Source of the DNA: Desulfovibrionaceae bacterium
GTDB taxonomy: Bacteria > Desulfobacterota > Desulfovibrionia > Desulfovibrionales > Desulfovibrionaceae
Direction of reading: 5' to 3'
Assembly (NCBI GenBank): GCA_009783115.1
Contig: WRHT01000027.1
Coordinates: 1-10,735, forward strand
Length of the DNA: 10,735 nucleotides
Within the stretch, counting starts at the first letter, position 1, and the number at the start of each line of letters is the position of its first letter. The position numbers and the translations under genes are program-made. Of the stretch, positions 1-7,042 are shown piece by piece. Under the pieces are notes generated by a model. It had not been told where the DNA came from. It saw only the letters and a program-made list of their open reading frames with translations, and did no database searches.

Positions 1-730
1 CGGAGGAGGCGGCAAGGGGGTATGCGCCGTCGTGGTCAATGTCCAGGTGTACGCCCTGCGCGCCTTCAAACATGATGGAACCGCCTGCGGCCTCCACCTT
101 GGCGAGTTCCGAGCTGACGTCCGCGAGGTAGGGCACGAGCCTGATCGCTGCCGGGGCGATTTCCGCCATCACTTCATCACTATCAAGGGGTCTGCCGCTG
201 TAAAGACCGGACAGCAGCGCGTTTTTTTCCTTCAGCGCGTGCTTGACCTTGGCCCGCAGCAGGGAGAGGTCTTCCAGATCGCAGGCGCGGATGCCGACCC
301 TGGCGGCCCTGTCTTCGTAACAGGGGCCGACGCCCCGGCAGGTGGCGCCGGTTGTGTCGTCGGCCTTGCCTTCTTCGCGGGCGGTGTCGAGAAGCCGGTG
401 ATAGGGCATGATCAGGTGGGCTTTTCGCGAAAGTTTCAGGCGTTCCGGGCTGACGGCCACGCCCTGGGCCGCGATGGCGTCCATTTCCTTGCACAGCTCG
501 GGCGGATCGACCGCAACGCCGTTGCCGATGAGGCAGAGCGTGCCGTCATGCAGGATGCCCGAGGGAATGAGCTTGAGGACGTATTTTTTATCGCCCGCGA
601 TCACGGTATGCCCGGCGTTGTTGCCGCCCTGAAACCGGACAATGGCCGACATTCCGGCGGAAAGCAGGTCAACGACCTTGCCCTTGCCTTCATCCCCCCA
701 CTGGGTTCCAATAATCACCATGTTGGGCAT
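1..730 (-). CDS. purA: Adenylosuccinate synthetase, N-terminal 243 residues (runs off left edge)
   Basis: Converts IMP, aspartate and GTP to adenylosuccinate, the first committed step from IMP to AMP; cytosolic homodimer. The reading frame is open to the window edge, so the C-terminal part is missing only because of the cut. Translation from the ATG at 730 gives the family signature GTQWGDEGKGK at residues 8-18, with the catalytic Asp13, then GGNNAGHT at 35-42 with the catalytic His41; both sit at the same numbers as in the E. coli enzyme. FEGAQG follows at 221-226. The IMP loop reads GATCRGVGPCYED (residues 128-140) rather than the usual GTTGRGIGPAYED; the second Thr and the following Arg144 are kept, so activity is expected. 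A GGAGAC ribosome site lies just upstream of the ATG. The gap to the upstream unknown gene is 37 bases, so the two are probably one transcript. Confidence 0.97.
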   Translation of the reverse strand, partial: MPNMVIIGTQWGDEGKGKVVDLLSAGMSAIVRFQGGNNAGHTVIAGDKKYVLKLIPSGILHDGTLCLIGNGVAVDPPELCKEMDAIAAQGVAVSPERLKLSRKAHLIMPYHRLLDTAREEGKADDTTGATCRGVGPCYEDRAARVGIRACDLEDLSLLRAKVKHALKEKNALLSGLYSGRPLDSDEVMAEIAPAAIRLVPYLADVSSELAKVEAAGGSIMFEGAQGVHLDIDHDGAYPLAASS

Positions 731-767
731 GCGTTGTCTCCGTCACCCGTATCGCCGGAACAGCGTT

Positions 768-1163
768 TCATTCGTCCTTCCTGCCTTCGGCATCCGGACC
801 CGTAGCGGGCGCCGCACTGTTCCTGCTTTTTTCGGGAAAACGCAGGACAGTGGCCTTTGCCATGGCGCGTTCCTCGGCCCCGGCCGTGTCTTTGCCCTGG
901 GGACGCCGGGGGGTGAAAGCATCCGGCAGGGGCGGCAGCAAGGTCTTGTCCGTGGGGTTCGCCGACGCGGCCAAAAGGTAGTTGAAGAGCTGGTTCTTCC
1001 AGCGAACGGCCTGTATGAGGCAGAGGATAACAGCAGCTTCTTCCCATCGCCTGGTGGGCTCAAAGTTGTGCACCAGCGAGGCGTACTGCTGCCAGAATTG
1101 CATGAGCGAAGCCTCATCATATTCGTTGAGCTGTTTTGCCATTTTTTCCAAAACCCGCTGCAT
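768..1163 (-). CDS. Small protein of unknown function upstream of purA
   Basis: I do not recognise this 131-residue protein. It starts at an ATG with a good AAGGAG ribosome site six bases upstream, which supports a real gene. Residues 1-72 look helical and aromatic-rich (several Trp, Tyr and Phe, including the segment WEEAAVILCLIQAV), with no signal peptide and no clear membrane span. From about residue 73 the sequence becomes Pro-, Ala- and charge-rich and is probably disordered, ending in GRKDE. It stops 37 bases before purA on the same strand and starts 158 bases after purD, so it sits inside a purine gene block. Position suggests co-expression with purA but gives no biochemical role. Two overlapping minus-strand frames of similar size cover the same DNA; this one was chosen because of its ribosome site and non-shadow composition. 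Confidence 0.75.
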   Translation of the reverse strand: MQRVLEKMAKQLNEYDEASLMQFWQQYASLVHNFEPTRRWEEAAVILCLIQAVRWKNQLFNYLLAASANPTDKTLLPPLPDAFTPRRPQGKDTAGAEERAMAKATVLRFPEKSRNSAAPATGPDAEGRKDE

Positions 1164-1237
1164 GCGAGGCTCCTTGCCTTTTCGGCGCTGACTCGTTAAG
1201 GGCGGTAAAGCGCTTTTTGCGCGGCTCTCATCCCTGC

Positions 1238-1266
1238 CGAATACGCTAAAGCCCGCGTTTCTTCAA
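1238..1266 (-). promoter_or_regulatory. Weak candidate promoter for the unknown gene and purA
   Basis: On the minus strand TTGAAG (1266-1261) is followed after 17 bases by TATTCG (1243-1238), about 75 bases before the ATG at 1163. The spacing is ideal but the -10 match is poor. It lies in the 158-base gap after purD, where no convincing terminator is visible, so read-through from purD is equally possible. Confidence 0.25.
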
Positions 1267-1321
1267 ACAAAAAGTGCGAGGCCCGGCAAGGGGTAACGAA
1301 GTACCTGTTCACAATAAGGCG

Positions 1322-2611
1322 CTACCCGATTGTTGTTGCACAGCGCAGTCCCTTGTCGCCTATGTCGCGGCGAAAGTGGCTGTTTTCCATGCGAATATGG
1401 CTCAGAGCGCCGTAGGCGTTTTTTCGGGCTTCGGCCAAATCCGTGCCCAGGGCGGTGACGCCCAGCACCCGGCCGCCCGATGATCGGGTCTGGTCGTCCT
1501 GTTGCCGCGTGCCGGCCTGAAAGACTTTGACCAGGCCGGGCAGGCTCTCTTCTGCCCGGCGGATGCCAAAGATGCCCATGCCTGTGGGGTAGGAGGCGGG
1601 ATAGCCCCTGGCGGCCACGACCACGCAGAGGGCGCTTGAGGAGGAGAAGCTGAGGCTTGCCTCGTGCAGCCTGCCTTGGGCGCAGGCCAGCATCACATCC
1701 AGGAGATCCCCTTCAAGGCGCATGAGCAGGGGCTGGCACTCGGGATCGCCGAAGCGCACGTTGTATTCCAGGACCATGGGGCCGCGATCCGTAAGCATCA
1801 GTCCGGCATAGAGCACCCCCTTGAAAGGATGCCCCCTCCGCGCAAGCACGCGCAGCACCGGGTCCATCACCAGCCCGCATACCTTGGCCGCCTCCGTCTC
1901 CGGCAGCATGGGGGCCGGGCTGTACGCGCCCATGCCTCCAGTATTGGGTCCCCGGTCGCCATCCAACGCCCGCTTGTGGTCCTGGGCCGTGGCCATAGGC
2001 ACAGCCCGCTCGCCATCGCAAAAAGCCAGGAGAGACACTTCCTCCCCCTCCAGCCTTTCCTCTATGAGTACGGTATGCCCGGCCTCGCCCAAGGTCTTTC
2101 TGCACAAAAAGGCATCCAGCGCCTGCAGGGCTCCGGCCCTGTCCTCAGGCACCACCACCCCTTTGCCGGAGGCCAGTCCGTCGGCCTTGATCACCACCCT
2201 GCCGCCAAAGGCCTCCATGCCCTCCCGCGCTTCAGCATAATCCCTGGCCACCCGGTAAGAGGCCGTGGGAACCCCAGCCTCCAGCATCACTTCCTTGGCG
2301 AAAAGCTTGGAGCCTTCCAGTTGCGCCGCATAGGCGTCCGGCCCGAAACAGGCCACCCCGGCTTCCCTGCATGCATCCACAATGCCCAGGACCAACGTGG
2401 TCTCACCCCCCGGCACCACCAGATCCACCTTTTCCTCGCGGGCATAGCGCGCCAAACCATTAACATCCGTCGGTTCCAGCGGCACATTCACCCAGGGGCC
2501 GACCGCGCCGTTGCCTGGAGCCAGCCGCAAATCCACGGCCAGATGGCTCTGGGCAATTTTCCAGGCCAGGGCATGTTCCCGCCCGCCTGAACCTATAATC
2601 ATAATACGCAT
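1322..2611 (-). CDS. purD: Phosphoribosylamine--glycine ligase (GAR synthetase)
   Basis: Joins phosphoribosylamine and glycine with ATP to form GAR, the second step of de novo purine synthesis, in the cytosol. The product is 429 residues, the normal length for the family, and is complete. It opens with the N-domain motif MRIMIIGSGGREHALAW. The ATP-grasp part shows VVIKADGLASGKGVVV near residues 143-158, GDRGPNTGGMGAYSP near 218-232, and LEYNVRFGDPECQP near 281-294, the metal- and ATP-binding strand that is diagnostic for PurD. The ATG at 2611 is preceded by AAAAGGAG, a strong ribosome site, and a small GC hairpin (2625-2638) lies just upstream of that site. It is transcribed away from the TPR gene and towards the unknown gene and purA, but the 158-base gap makes a single operon uncertain. 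Confidence 0.98.
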   Translation of the reverse strand: MRIMIIGSGGREHALAWKIAQSHLAVDLRLAPGNGAVGPWVNVPLEPTDVNGLARYAREEKVDLVVPGGETTLVLGIVDACREAGVACFGPDAYAAQLEGSKLFAKEVMLEAGVPTASYRVARDYAEAREGMEAFGGRVVIKADGLASGKGVVVPEDRAGALQALDAFLCRKTLGEAGHTVLIEERLEGEEVSLLAFCDGERAVPMATAQDHKRALDGDRGPNTGGMGAYSPAPMLPETEAAKVCGLVMDPVLRVLARRGHPFKGVLYAGLMLTDRGPMVLEYNVRFGDPECQPLLMRLEGDLLDVMLACAQGRLHEASLSFSSSSALCVVVAARGYPASYPTGMGIFGIRRAEESLPGLVKVFQAGTRQQDDQTRSSGGRVLGVTALGTDLAEARKNAYGALSHIRMENSHFRRDIGDKGLRCATTIG

Positions 2612-2668
2612 TTCGGCTCCTTTTGGGGCTGCCGCCCCGGACCGTTGTGTGAAAATCCGCCGTTAAGA

Positions 2669-2697
2669 CTGTTACAGCGTAGCGCGGCGGAAAGCAA
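2669..2697 (-). promoter_or_regulatory. Weak candidate promoter for purD
   Basis: On the minus strand TTGCTT (2697-2692) is followed after 17 bases by TAACAG (2674-2669), about 57 bases before the purD start. The -35 box is identical to that of the divergent promoter on the other strand, but the -10 box is poor. Confidence 0.25.
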
Positions 2698-2723
2698 GGC
2701 CCGGCAGTCCGGGTAATTGCTTT
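2691..2723. promoter_or_regulatory. Nested dyad in the divergent promoter region, candidate operator
   Basis: An outer inverted pair AAAGCAA (2691-2697) and TTGCTTT (2717-2723) surrounds an inner pair CCCGG (2700-2704) and CCGGG (2709-2713) with nearly the same centre. The outer arms coincide with the candidate -35 boxes of the two divergent transcripts. A protein bound here could control both directions at once. It could also be chance in GC-rich DNA; no known operator consensus is recognised. Confidence 0.35.
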
Positions 2724-2745
2724 TCCCGGAAACATGGTCTAAAAT
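2717..2745 (+). promoter_or_regulatory. Candidate sigma70-type promoter for the TPR gene
   Basis: TTGCTT (2717-2722), a 17-base spacer, and TAAAAT (2740-2745) form a good match to the housekeeping consensus. Transcription would begin near 2752, giving a leader of about 16 bases before the ATG at 2768. This argues against translation starting at the in-frame TTG at 2717, since that codon would be the -35 box itself. Confidence 0.55.
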
Positions 2746-2767
2746 TTCGCTATTCGAGAGAGGCGGT

Positions 2768-3577
2768 ATGGCTAAAGAGCCTATTTTTTTGGGAACATAT
2801 TCAAGGCAAGCCCCCGGAGAAAAAGACGCGGAAGGCTACTGGCAGGTATGGGAACTGGCGGATGGGAGCTTCCTGGCGCAACGCACGGCGCGCGACGGAA
2901 CAGGCGGAACCCTTCCTGAAAACGTTGATCCCGGCACCTTTTTTAAGGAATTCAGAGTACAGGCGGCCTTCAAAGGCAGCGTCGCGGGAGGAAAAGGTGA
3001 TGCTCACCTGAACACGGCCTTTACAAAAAAGCAGGACGCGCCCCCAATGACCGGACAAAGCAAGTCTCCGGCCATCGGGATCAGCGACCTTGAAATCGAA
3101 AAAATGCTCTATCCGCGCTGGGAAGGGATCAAAACCCGGGACGCCGAGACGCCGCCGCAGGATCCTCACCCGGCGCCTGCGGACATGGCCCTGACGGAAA
3201 ACGAGATGCGCTCGGATTTTTCCCTGGCCTTGATGCGCCTGCGCAGCAACCGGCGCACGGCCATTGAGGACCTGGAAAAAATTCTTAAGCGCAAAGCCCC
3301 TTTTAAAGCGGAACACAAGCACATGTTTTCGGATTTCGGCACCGCCCTGCGCCGCCAGAAAGTCAACGCCCTGGCCTGCCGTTTTCATGAGCGGGCCAGA
3401 GAACTGAGCCCGAATGACGAACATATCCTGTTCAACCTGGCCCGAGTCCTGTATGACTCCGGCAAATTCGCCCAGGCCCGCGAACAATTGCGCAAGGCCA
3501 TGGACATGGCCCGCGACTTCAAATACGGCAAAGATTTCCTGGAATATATCGAACTCAGGCACAAAAATTTTTTGTGA
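2768..3577 (+). CDS. TPR-repeat protein of the Desulfovibrio type, function unknown
   Basis: A 269-residue soluble protein with no signal peptide or membrane segment. Residues 1-60 form a small domain with many aromatic residues (FLGTYSRQ, YWQVWELADGSFLAQ). Residues 70-140 are low-complexity, probably a linker. From about 145 the chain is helical. Residues 183-250 show tetratricopeptide character: EHKHMFSDFGTALRR, then ELSPNDEHILFNLARVLYDSG and FAQAREQLRKAMDM, with the usual Ala, Gly, Leu and Tyr positions. The EHKHMFSDFG segment resembles, from memory, TPR proteins common in Desulfovibrio. TPR domains act as protein-binding scaffolds; the partner is unknown. The ATG at 2768 has a GAGAGG ribosome site four bases away and fits the promoter at 2717-2745. 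The AMIN-domain gene follows 92 bases later and may be on the same transcript. Confidence 0.88.
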   Translation: MAKEPIFLGTYSRQAPGEKDAEGYWQVWELADGSFLAQRTARDGTGGTLPENVDPGTFFKEFRVQAAFKGSVAGGKGDAHLNTAFTKKQDAPPMTGQSKSPAIGISDLEIEKMLYPRWEGIKTRDAETPPQDPHPAPADMALTENEMRSDFSLALMRLRSNRRTAIEDLEKILKRKAPFKAEHKHMFSDFGTALRRQKVNALACRFHERARELSPNDEHILFNLARVLYDSGKFAQAREQLRKAMDMARDFKYGKDFLEYIELRHKNFL

Positions 3578-3669
3578 ACCGGCCCCAAAGGCCAACGCGC
3601 AACTCCACGAAGCGCTGAACCCGAAAAGCCTCGTCTCGGAGCATCTGGCGCGGACTAAGGAGCGGAAGA

Positions 3670-4293
3670 ATGAGCAGGCACATTTTCTGGATGCTTGGGG
3701 CCGTGATCATCGCGGCCGCATTGTTGCTGGTGTTTGTCCATAGCGGTGACGAGCCTGAAGCCCAGCCAGCCTCCAGGCCGCGTCCGGCCGAAATCGCCGT
3801 GACGCCGGAACAGGCCCTCCCTGAAGAAACCAGAACACCGGAAGCCGCCCCCGTGCCCCAGGGCGCCATGGTTACCGCTCCAGCTACCCCGCCCCCAGCC
3901 TCCCAAGCCGCTCCCCAGCCCAGCCCCCCAAGCCCCGCTCTTCCCCAGAACGCGCCGCCTCCCCAAAACGCATCCGCCAACCTGGAAACTGGAAGCATCA
4001 CGGATCTCAGCCTGCATTTCCGCAACCAGGGCATGTACCTACGCCTGGAAGGAAACAGGCCCATGCAGATCCGTTACTTTGTTCTACGCGAGCCGGACCG
4101 GCTGGTGGTGGACCTCTCCGGGCGCTGGCAGGGGCTGAGGGCTCCGGCTGTGCCGAGCAACAACCTGGTCAAAAGCGTCCGTTTGGGCCGGCAGAACGCC
4201 GCGGACCGCCTGGTGCTGGACCTCCTGGCCCCGCTCCAAAACCACGAACTCGTCCGCCTGAGCGACACCCTGTTTGAAGTATATTTTCAATAA
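3670..4293 (+). CDS. Membrane-anchored, proline-rich AMIN-domain protein
   Basis: A 207-residue protein with one N-terminal membrane segment (about residues 5-23, FWMLGAVIIAAALLLVFV) and no lipobox, so probably a signal anchor with the rest in the periplasm. Residues 28-103 are rich in Pro, Ala and Gln, a flexible spacer that could span part of the cell wall. Residues 107-205 match the AMIN pattern: a repeat of beta strands with REPDRLVVDLSG (140-151), then VKSVRLGRQ and a second RLVLDL (180-185). AMIN domains are known from AmiC-type amidases and PilQ secretins, where they bind peptidoglycan or target proteins to the septum. No amidase or secretin domain is attached here, so it may act as a targeting or scaffold protein. 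AGGAG lies seven bases before the ATG. Fold assignment is by pattern only. Confidence 0.87.
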   Translation: MSRHIFWMLGAVIIAAALLLVFVHSGDEPEAQPASRPRPAEIAVTPEQALPEETRTPEAAPVPQGAMVTAPATPPPASQAAPQPSPPSPALPQNAPPPQNASANLETGSITDLSLHFRNQGMYLRLEGNRPMQIRYFVLREPDRLVVDLSGRWQGLRAPAVPSNNLVKSVRLGRQNAADRLVLDLLAPLQNHELVRLSDTLFEVYFQ

Positions 4294-4308
4294 CGGCGCG
4301 GATTGGCT

Positions 4309-4332
4309 AATCTCCAAAATTTTTGCGAGATT
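4309..4332. repeat. AT-rich near-palindrome between convergent genes
   Basis: AATCTC (4309-4314) pairs with GAGATT (4327-4332); the inner CAAAA and TTTTG can extend the stem with one bulged base. It lies 16 bases after the AMIN gene stop. No T-run follows on either strand, so it is at best a weak bidirectional terminator. Confidence 0.3.
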
Positions 4333-4370
4333 CAGAAGTAGAGCCTGGCCTCCATTATTTTTTTGCGCTG

Positions 4371-4391
4371 ACGGCTCACGCCAATAGCCGT
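4371..4391. terminator. Weak hairpin in the convergent gap
   Basis: ACGGCT (4371-4376) pairs with AGCCGT (4386-4391) around a nine-base loop. A T-run (about 4357-4363) lies on its left side and only a short ATTT on its right, so the classical stem plus T-tract order is not met for either strand. The remainder of the 171-base gap 4294-4464 holds no gene or other recognisable signal. Confidence 0.2.
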
Positions 4392-4464
4392 ATTTGGGGA
4401 TAATCCTGAAATTTTAACCCCGGCGCAATTCTTGGCACGGTAAAACTTGCCGAAAACAATAAAC

Positions 4465-5769
4465 CTAACCCCCGGCCGGCACATAGTCAAAAAGCATGTC
4501 CAGAAAGACCCGCGCGTCCGCCAGGGTGAAACTGAGGCTGCTCTTTTCGTTGGGCTGGTGGGCATTGCCCGCCAGGGTGGCCCAGCAGACCGCCGGGATG
4601 CCCCTGGCCCGCAGAAAGGAGGCCACCGTCTGCCCGCTAGCGCCCATGGCCTCTCCTCGGATGCCGCGCAGCTTTTGCAGGCTGCGCCTTAAGCGGAGCG
4701 CCACCTCCGATCCCATAGAGGTAGGCGGCGGGGACACCGCATCAAAAACCACCGTTTCCACCAGCGCCTCGCACCCGTATTTACCGGCCGCCTCCCGCAC
4801 CAACTCTTCCAGCCGGGCCAAGGGAGCGCGCGGATCCAGATCCGGCAGAATCCTACAGTCCACATAAAAAACATCCCGGCCCGGCAGGGTATTGATATTC
4901 TCCACATTGGCCTCTTTTTTGGTAGGCACAAAAGTGGAGCAAGACGGGCTGAACAGGGCGTCCGTCCGCGGGAATTCCCGGTGCAGGCGATCCACGGCCA
5001 GCACCGCGGCCGAAGCCGCGGCCAGGGAATTGACCCCCTGATCCGGCCTGGAAGCATGCCCCTGTTTGCCCGTTACCGTCACCCGCGCCCACAGGCAGCT
5101 TTTTTCGGAAATCTCGATGCCCTGTCCTTCAGGATCCCCCATATCCGGAACCAGCACCAGATCCTCTGGCCGGATCAGTCCGGGCGCTTCCCGCAGCACA
5201 TAATCCAGGCCATAGACGCTGTGGGTTTCCTCGTCCGCCGCCAGCAGCAAACCATAGCTCAAATCCGGGGACACCTTATGCCGGACGAGGGTTTCCAGGA
5301 CCAGCAGGCCGCTGGCAATGGCCTGCTGGTTATCCTCCACCCCCCGCCCGCGGATCCAGTCCCCGGAGCGATGCAGCTCAAAAGGAGGAGTTTCCCAGAG
5401 ATCCGGCGCGCCGGCCGGAACTACGTCCATGTGTCCGATAATCCAGAGGGTTTTCCGGCTTTTGCCCGTGAGACGGGCCGCCAGGTTGGGGCGGGAACCC
5501 CCGCTCACCCGTTCGTCCGGGGCCTCGATAAAACGCAGGTTCAATCCTGGAGGATCTCCGCGCAACTCCAAATTTTCCCCGGCTTTCCACGGCAAAACCC
5601 GCGCTCCCAGGGCCAGGAGCCTGGACTCCAGGAGACGCGCCTTGCCCCATTCCCCGTCCCCGCCATTCTCCGGGCCCAAAGCCGGAACAGCCGTCAAGGC
5701 CCTCTGCAAATCCTCCACCCAATCCGTCTGCCCGTCTATATACGCAAGCAGTTTTTCCAGCACGGCCAT
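4465..5769 (-). CDS. M20-family metallopeptidase/amidohydrolase, last gene of the polyketide operon
   Basis: A 434-residue di-zinc hydrolase of the ArgE/DapE/carboxypeptidase G2 group, which cuts amide bonds next to a free carboxylate. All expected metal and catalytic positions are visible: GHMDVV (His113, Asp115), GRGVEDNQ (bridging Asp146), ADEE (Glu180 as base, Glu181 as ligand), VPDMGD (Asp209) and GNAHQPNE (His404). GKQGHASRP (234-242) is the lid/dimerisation strand. No signal peptide, so cytosolic. The substrate cannot be read from sequence. The upstream ketosynthase stop is 32 bases before this ATG. An in-frame GTG at 5805 overlaps that stop as GTGA and has an AGGA seven bases before it; it would add 12 residues and give translational coupling. 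The ATG was preferred because family members start just before the conserved AYIDGQ-like segment. Longer starts would run inside the ketosynthase gene. Confidence 0.92.
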   Translation of the reverse strand: MAVLEKLLAYIDGQTDWVEDLQRALTAVPALGPENGGDGEWGKARLLESRLLALGARVLPWKAGENLELRGDPPGLNLRFIEAPDERVSGGSRPNLAARLTGKSRKTLWIIGHMDVVPAGAPDLWETPPFELHRSGDWIRGRGVEDNQQAIASGLLVLETLVRHKVSPDLSYGLLLAADEETHSVYGLDYVLREAPGLIRPEDLVLVPDMGDPEGQGIEISEKSCLWARVTVTGKQGHASRPDQGVNSLAAASAAVLAVDRLHREFPRTDALFSPSCSTFVPTKKEANVENINTLPGRDVFYVDCRILPDLDPRAPLARLEELVREAAGKYGCEALVETVVFDAVSPPPTSMGSEVALRLRRSLQKLRGIRGEAMGASGQTVASFLRARGIPAVCWATLAGNAHQPNEKSSLSFTLADARVFLDMLFDYVPAGG

Positions 5770-5801
5770 TTTTTCCGGATTCGCGCCTGAAATCCAGCTC
5801 G

Positions 5802-7025
5802 TCACGCCGTTTTCCTGAAGATCAGCGAGGTGTTGATCCCGCCGAAGGCGAAATTGTTGGACATGGCATATTCGGTCCGCAAATGCCGCCCCGCTCCAGT
5901 AAGGTAATCCAGGGGAGCGCATTCCGGGTCCGGATCCGACAGGTTGATGTTGGGATGGAACCAGCCTTCCCGCAGCATGTTCACCAAAACCCAAGCTTCA
6001 ATGGCCCCGCAGGCTCCCAGGGTGTGCCCGAGGTAGTTTTTCAGCGTGCTCATGGGTACGGGGCGCTTAAAGACATCATAAACCGCCTGGCTCTCCGCGA
6101 TGTCGCCGCTCTTGGTGGCCGTGCCGTGGGCGCTCACATAGCCGATGCTCCCCGGATCCAGCCCGGCGTCCTCCAGAGCCAGAAGCATGACCCGGCCCAT
6201 GGTGGTTCGGTTCGGCTGGGTGAGGTGCCTCCCATCGGCATTGGTGCCGAAGCCGACAAGCTCCGCGTAAATCTTCGCCCCACGGGCCAGAGCGCGCTCA
6301 TATTCCTCCAGGATCAGCGTCCCGGCCCCCTCGCCCACCACCAGGCCGTCACGCCGGAGATCATAGGCCCTGGGAGTCAGCTCCGGGATATCATTCCTGG
6401 AACTGGCCGCGAACAGCGTATCAAAAACCGCGGCATCCGCGGGAGAAAGCTCCTCCGCGCCGCCGGCAATCATGATCTCCTGCTTTCCTTCCCGGATGCT
6501 CTCACAGGCGTAGCCTATGGCCATGCTTCCGGAAGTGCAGGCGGTGTTGCAGGTGATCACCCGTCCGGTCAGGCCGTAAAAGACCTCAATGTTAGCCGCG
6601 CAGGTCTGGGGCATGCTCCTGAGGTAAGTGGTGGCGTCAATCTCCCTGGAATCGCCGTTCAGCAACATGCTGTAAAGCGCAATCATGGCATCCACGCTGC
6701 CCGCCGAAGACCCGTAAGCCACCCCGCAACATCCCTCGGCCAGCTCCGGCGAATTTTCCAGCCCGGCCATTCTCAGGGCCTGGTCCGTGGCCGCCAGAGC
6801 CAGTTGCGCCACCCGCCCCATGCCGCGCATTTTTTTGCGCGGAAGATCCGGCGGAGTAAAGTCCACCGGCGCGGCCAGCCGGGTATTCATATAGGGAAAC
6901 CTGTTCCACTCCTCCATCCGGCGCACCTTGTTCACCCCGCGCTTAAGCCCTTCCAGCGCCTCCTCCCAGCTCGATCCCAGAGCGCTTACCAGACCGCCGC
7001 CGGTCACCACCACCCGTCTGCGCAT
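5802..7025 (-). CDS. Beta-ketoacyl-ACP synthase, ApeR-like
   Basis: A 407-residue condensing enzyme of the FabF/type II polyketide class, catalysing decarboxylative Claisen condensation of malonyl-ACP with an acyl chain. The triad is complete: Cys163 in TACTSGS, His300 in SAHGTATKSGD, His334 in LGHTLGACGA, with Lys329 just before the last His. The C-terminal MSNNFAFGGINTSLIF is the usual KS ending. The TACTSGS, YDLRRDGLVVGEGAG and LGHTLGACGAIEAW segments resemble the ketosynthases that close aryl polyene clusters (ApeR) more than housekeeping FabF. An AAGGAG site six bases before the ATG, 17 bases after the reductase stop, supports the start. A primary fatty acid role is possible but unlikely, because no ACP, fabD or fabH is near and a second ketosynthase, exporter and lipoprotein are. 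Confidence 0.93.
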   Translation of the reverse strand: MRRRVVVTGGGLVSALGSSWEEALEGLKRGVNKVRRMEEWNRFPYMNTRLAAPVDFTPPDLPRKKMRGMGRVAQLALAATDQALRMAGLENSPELAEGCCGVAYGSSAGSVDAMIALYSMLLNGDSREIDATTYLRSMPQTCAANIEVFYGLTGRVITCNTACTSGSMAIGYACESIREGKQEIMIAGGAEELSPADAAVFDTLFAASSRNDIPELTPRAYDLRRDGLVVGEGAGTLILEEYERALARGAKIYAELVGFGTNADGRHLTQPNRTTMGRVMLLALEDAGLDPGSIGYVSAHGTATKSGDIAESQAVYDVFKRPVPMSTLKNYLGHTLGACGAIEAWVLVNMLREGWFHPNINLSDPDPECAPLDYLTGAGRHLRTEYAMSNNFAFGGINTSLIFRKTA

Positions 7026-7042
7026 AAAATGCTCCTTCCCTG

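Noticed and set aside
32..805. A 257-codon plus-strand open frame at the left edge
   Set aside because: Antisense to purA, whose catalytic motifs are unmistakable; it also runs through the purA start region.
1209..1221. GCGC-T5-GCGC hairpin as a terminator after purD
   Set aside because: The stem is only four or five pairs, the T/A run is in the loop, and it lies more than 100 bases past the purD stop.
1664..2590. A 308-codon plus-strand open frame opposite purD
   Set aside because: Antisense shadow of a complete purD; composition is His/Gln/Pro-rich without a motif.
2717..2767. A TTG start for the TPR protein at 2717
   Set aside because: That TTG is the likely -35 box, the added 17 residues look non-coding, and the ATG at 2768 has a ribosome site.
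5770..5994. An N-terminal extension of the M20 protein starting at 5994
   Set aside because: Most of it lies inside the ketosynthase gene in another frame, is not similar to M20 N termini, and better starts exist at 5805 and 5769.
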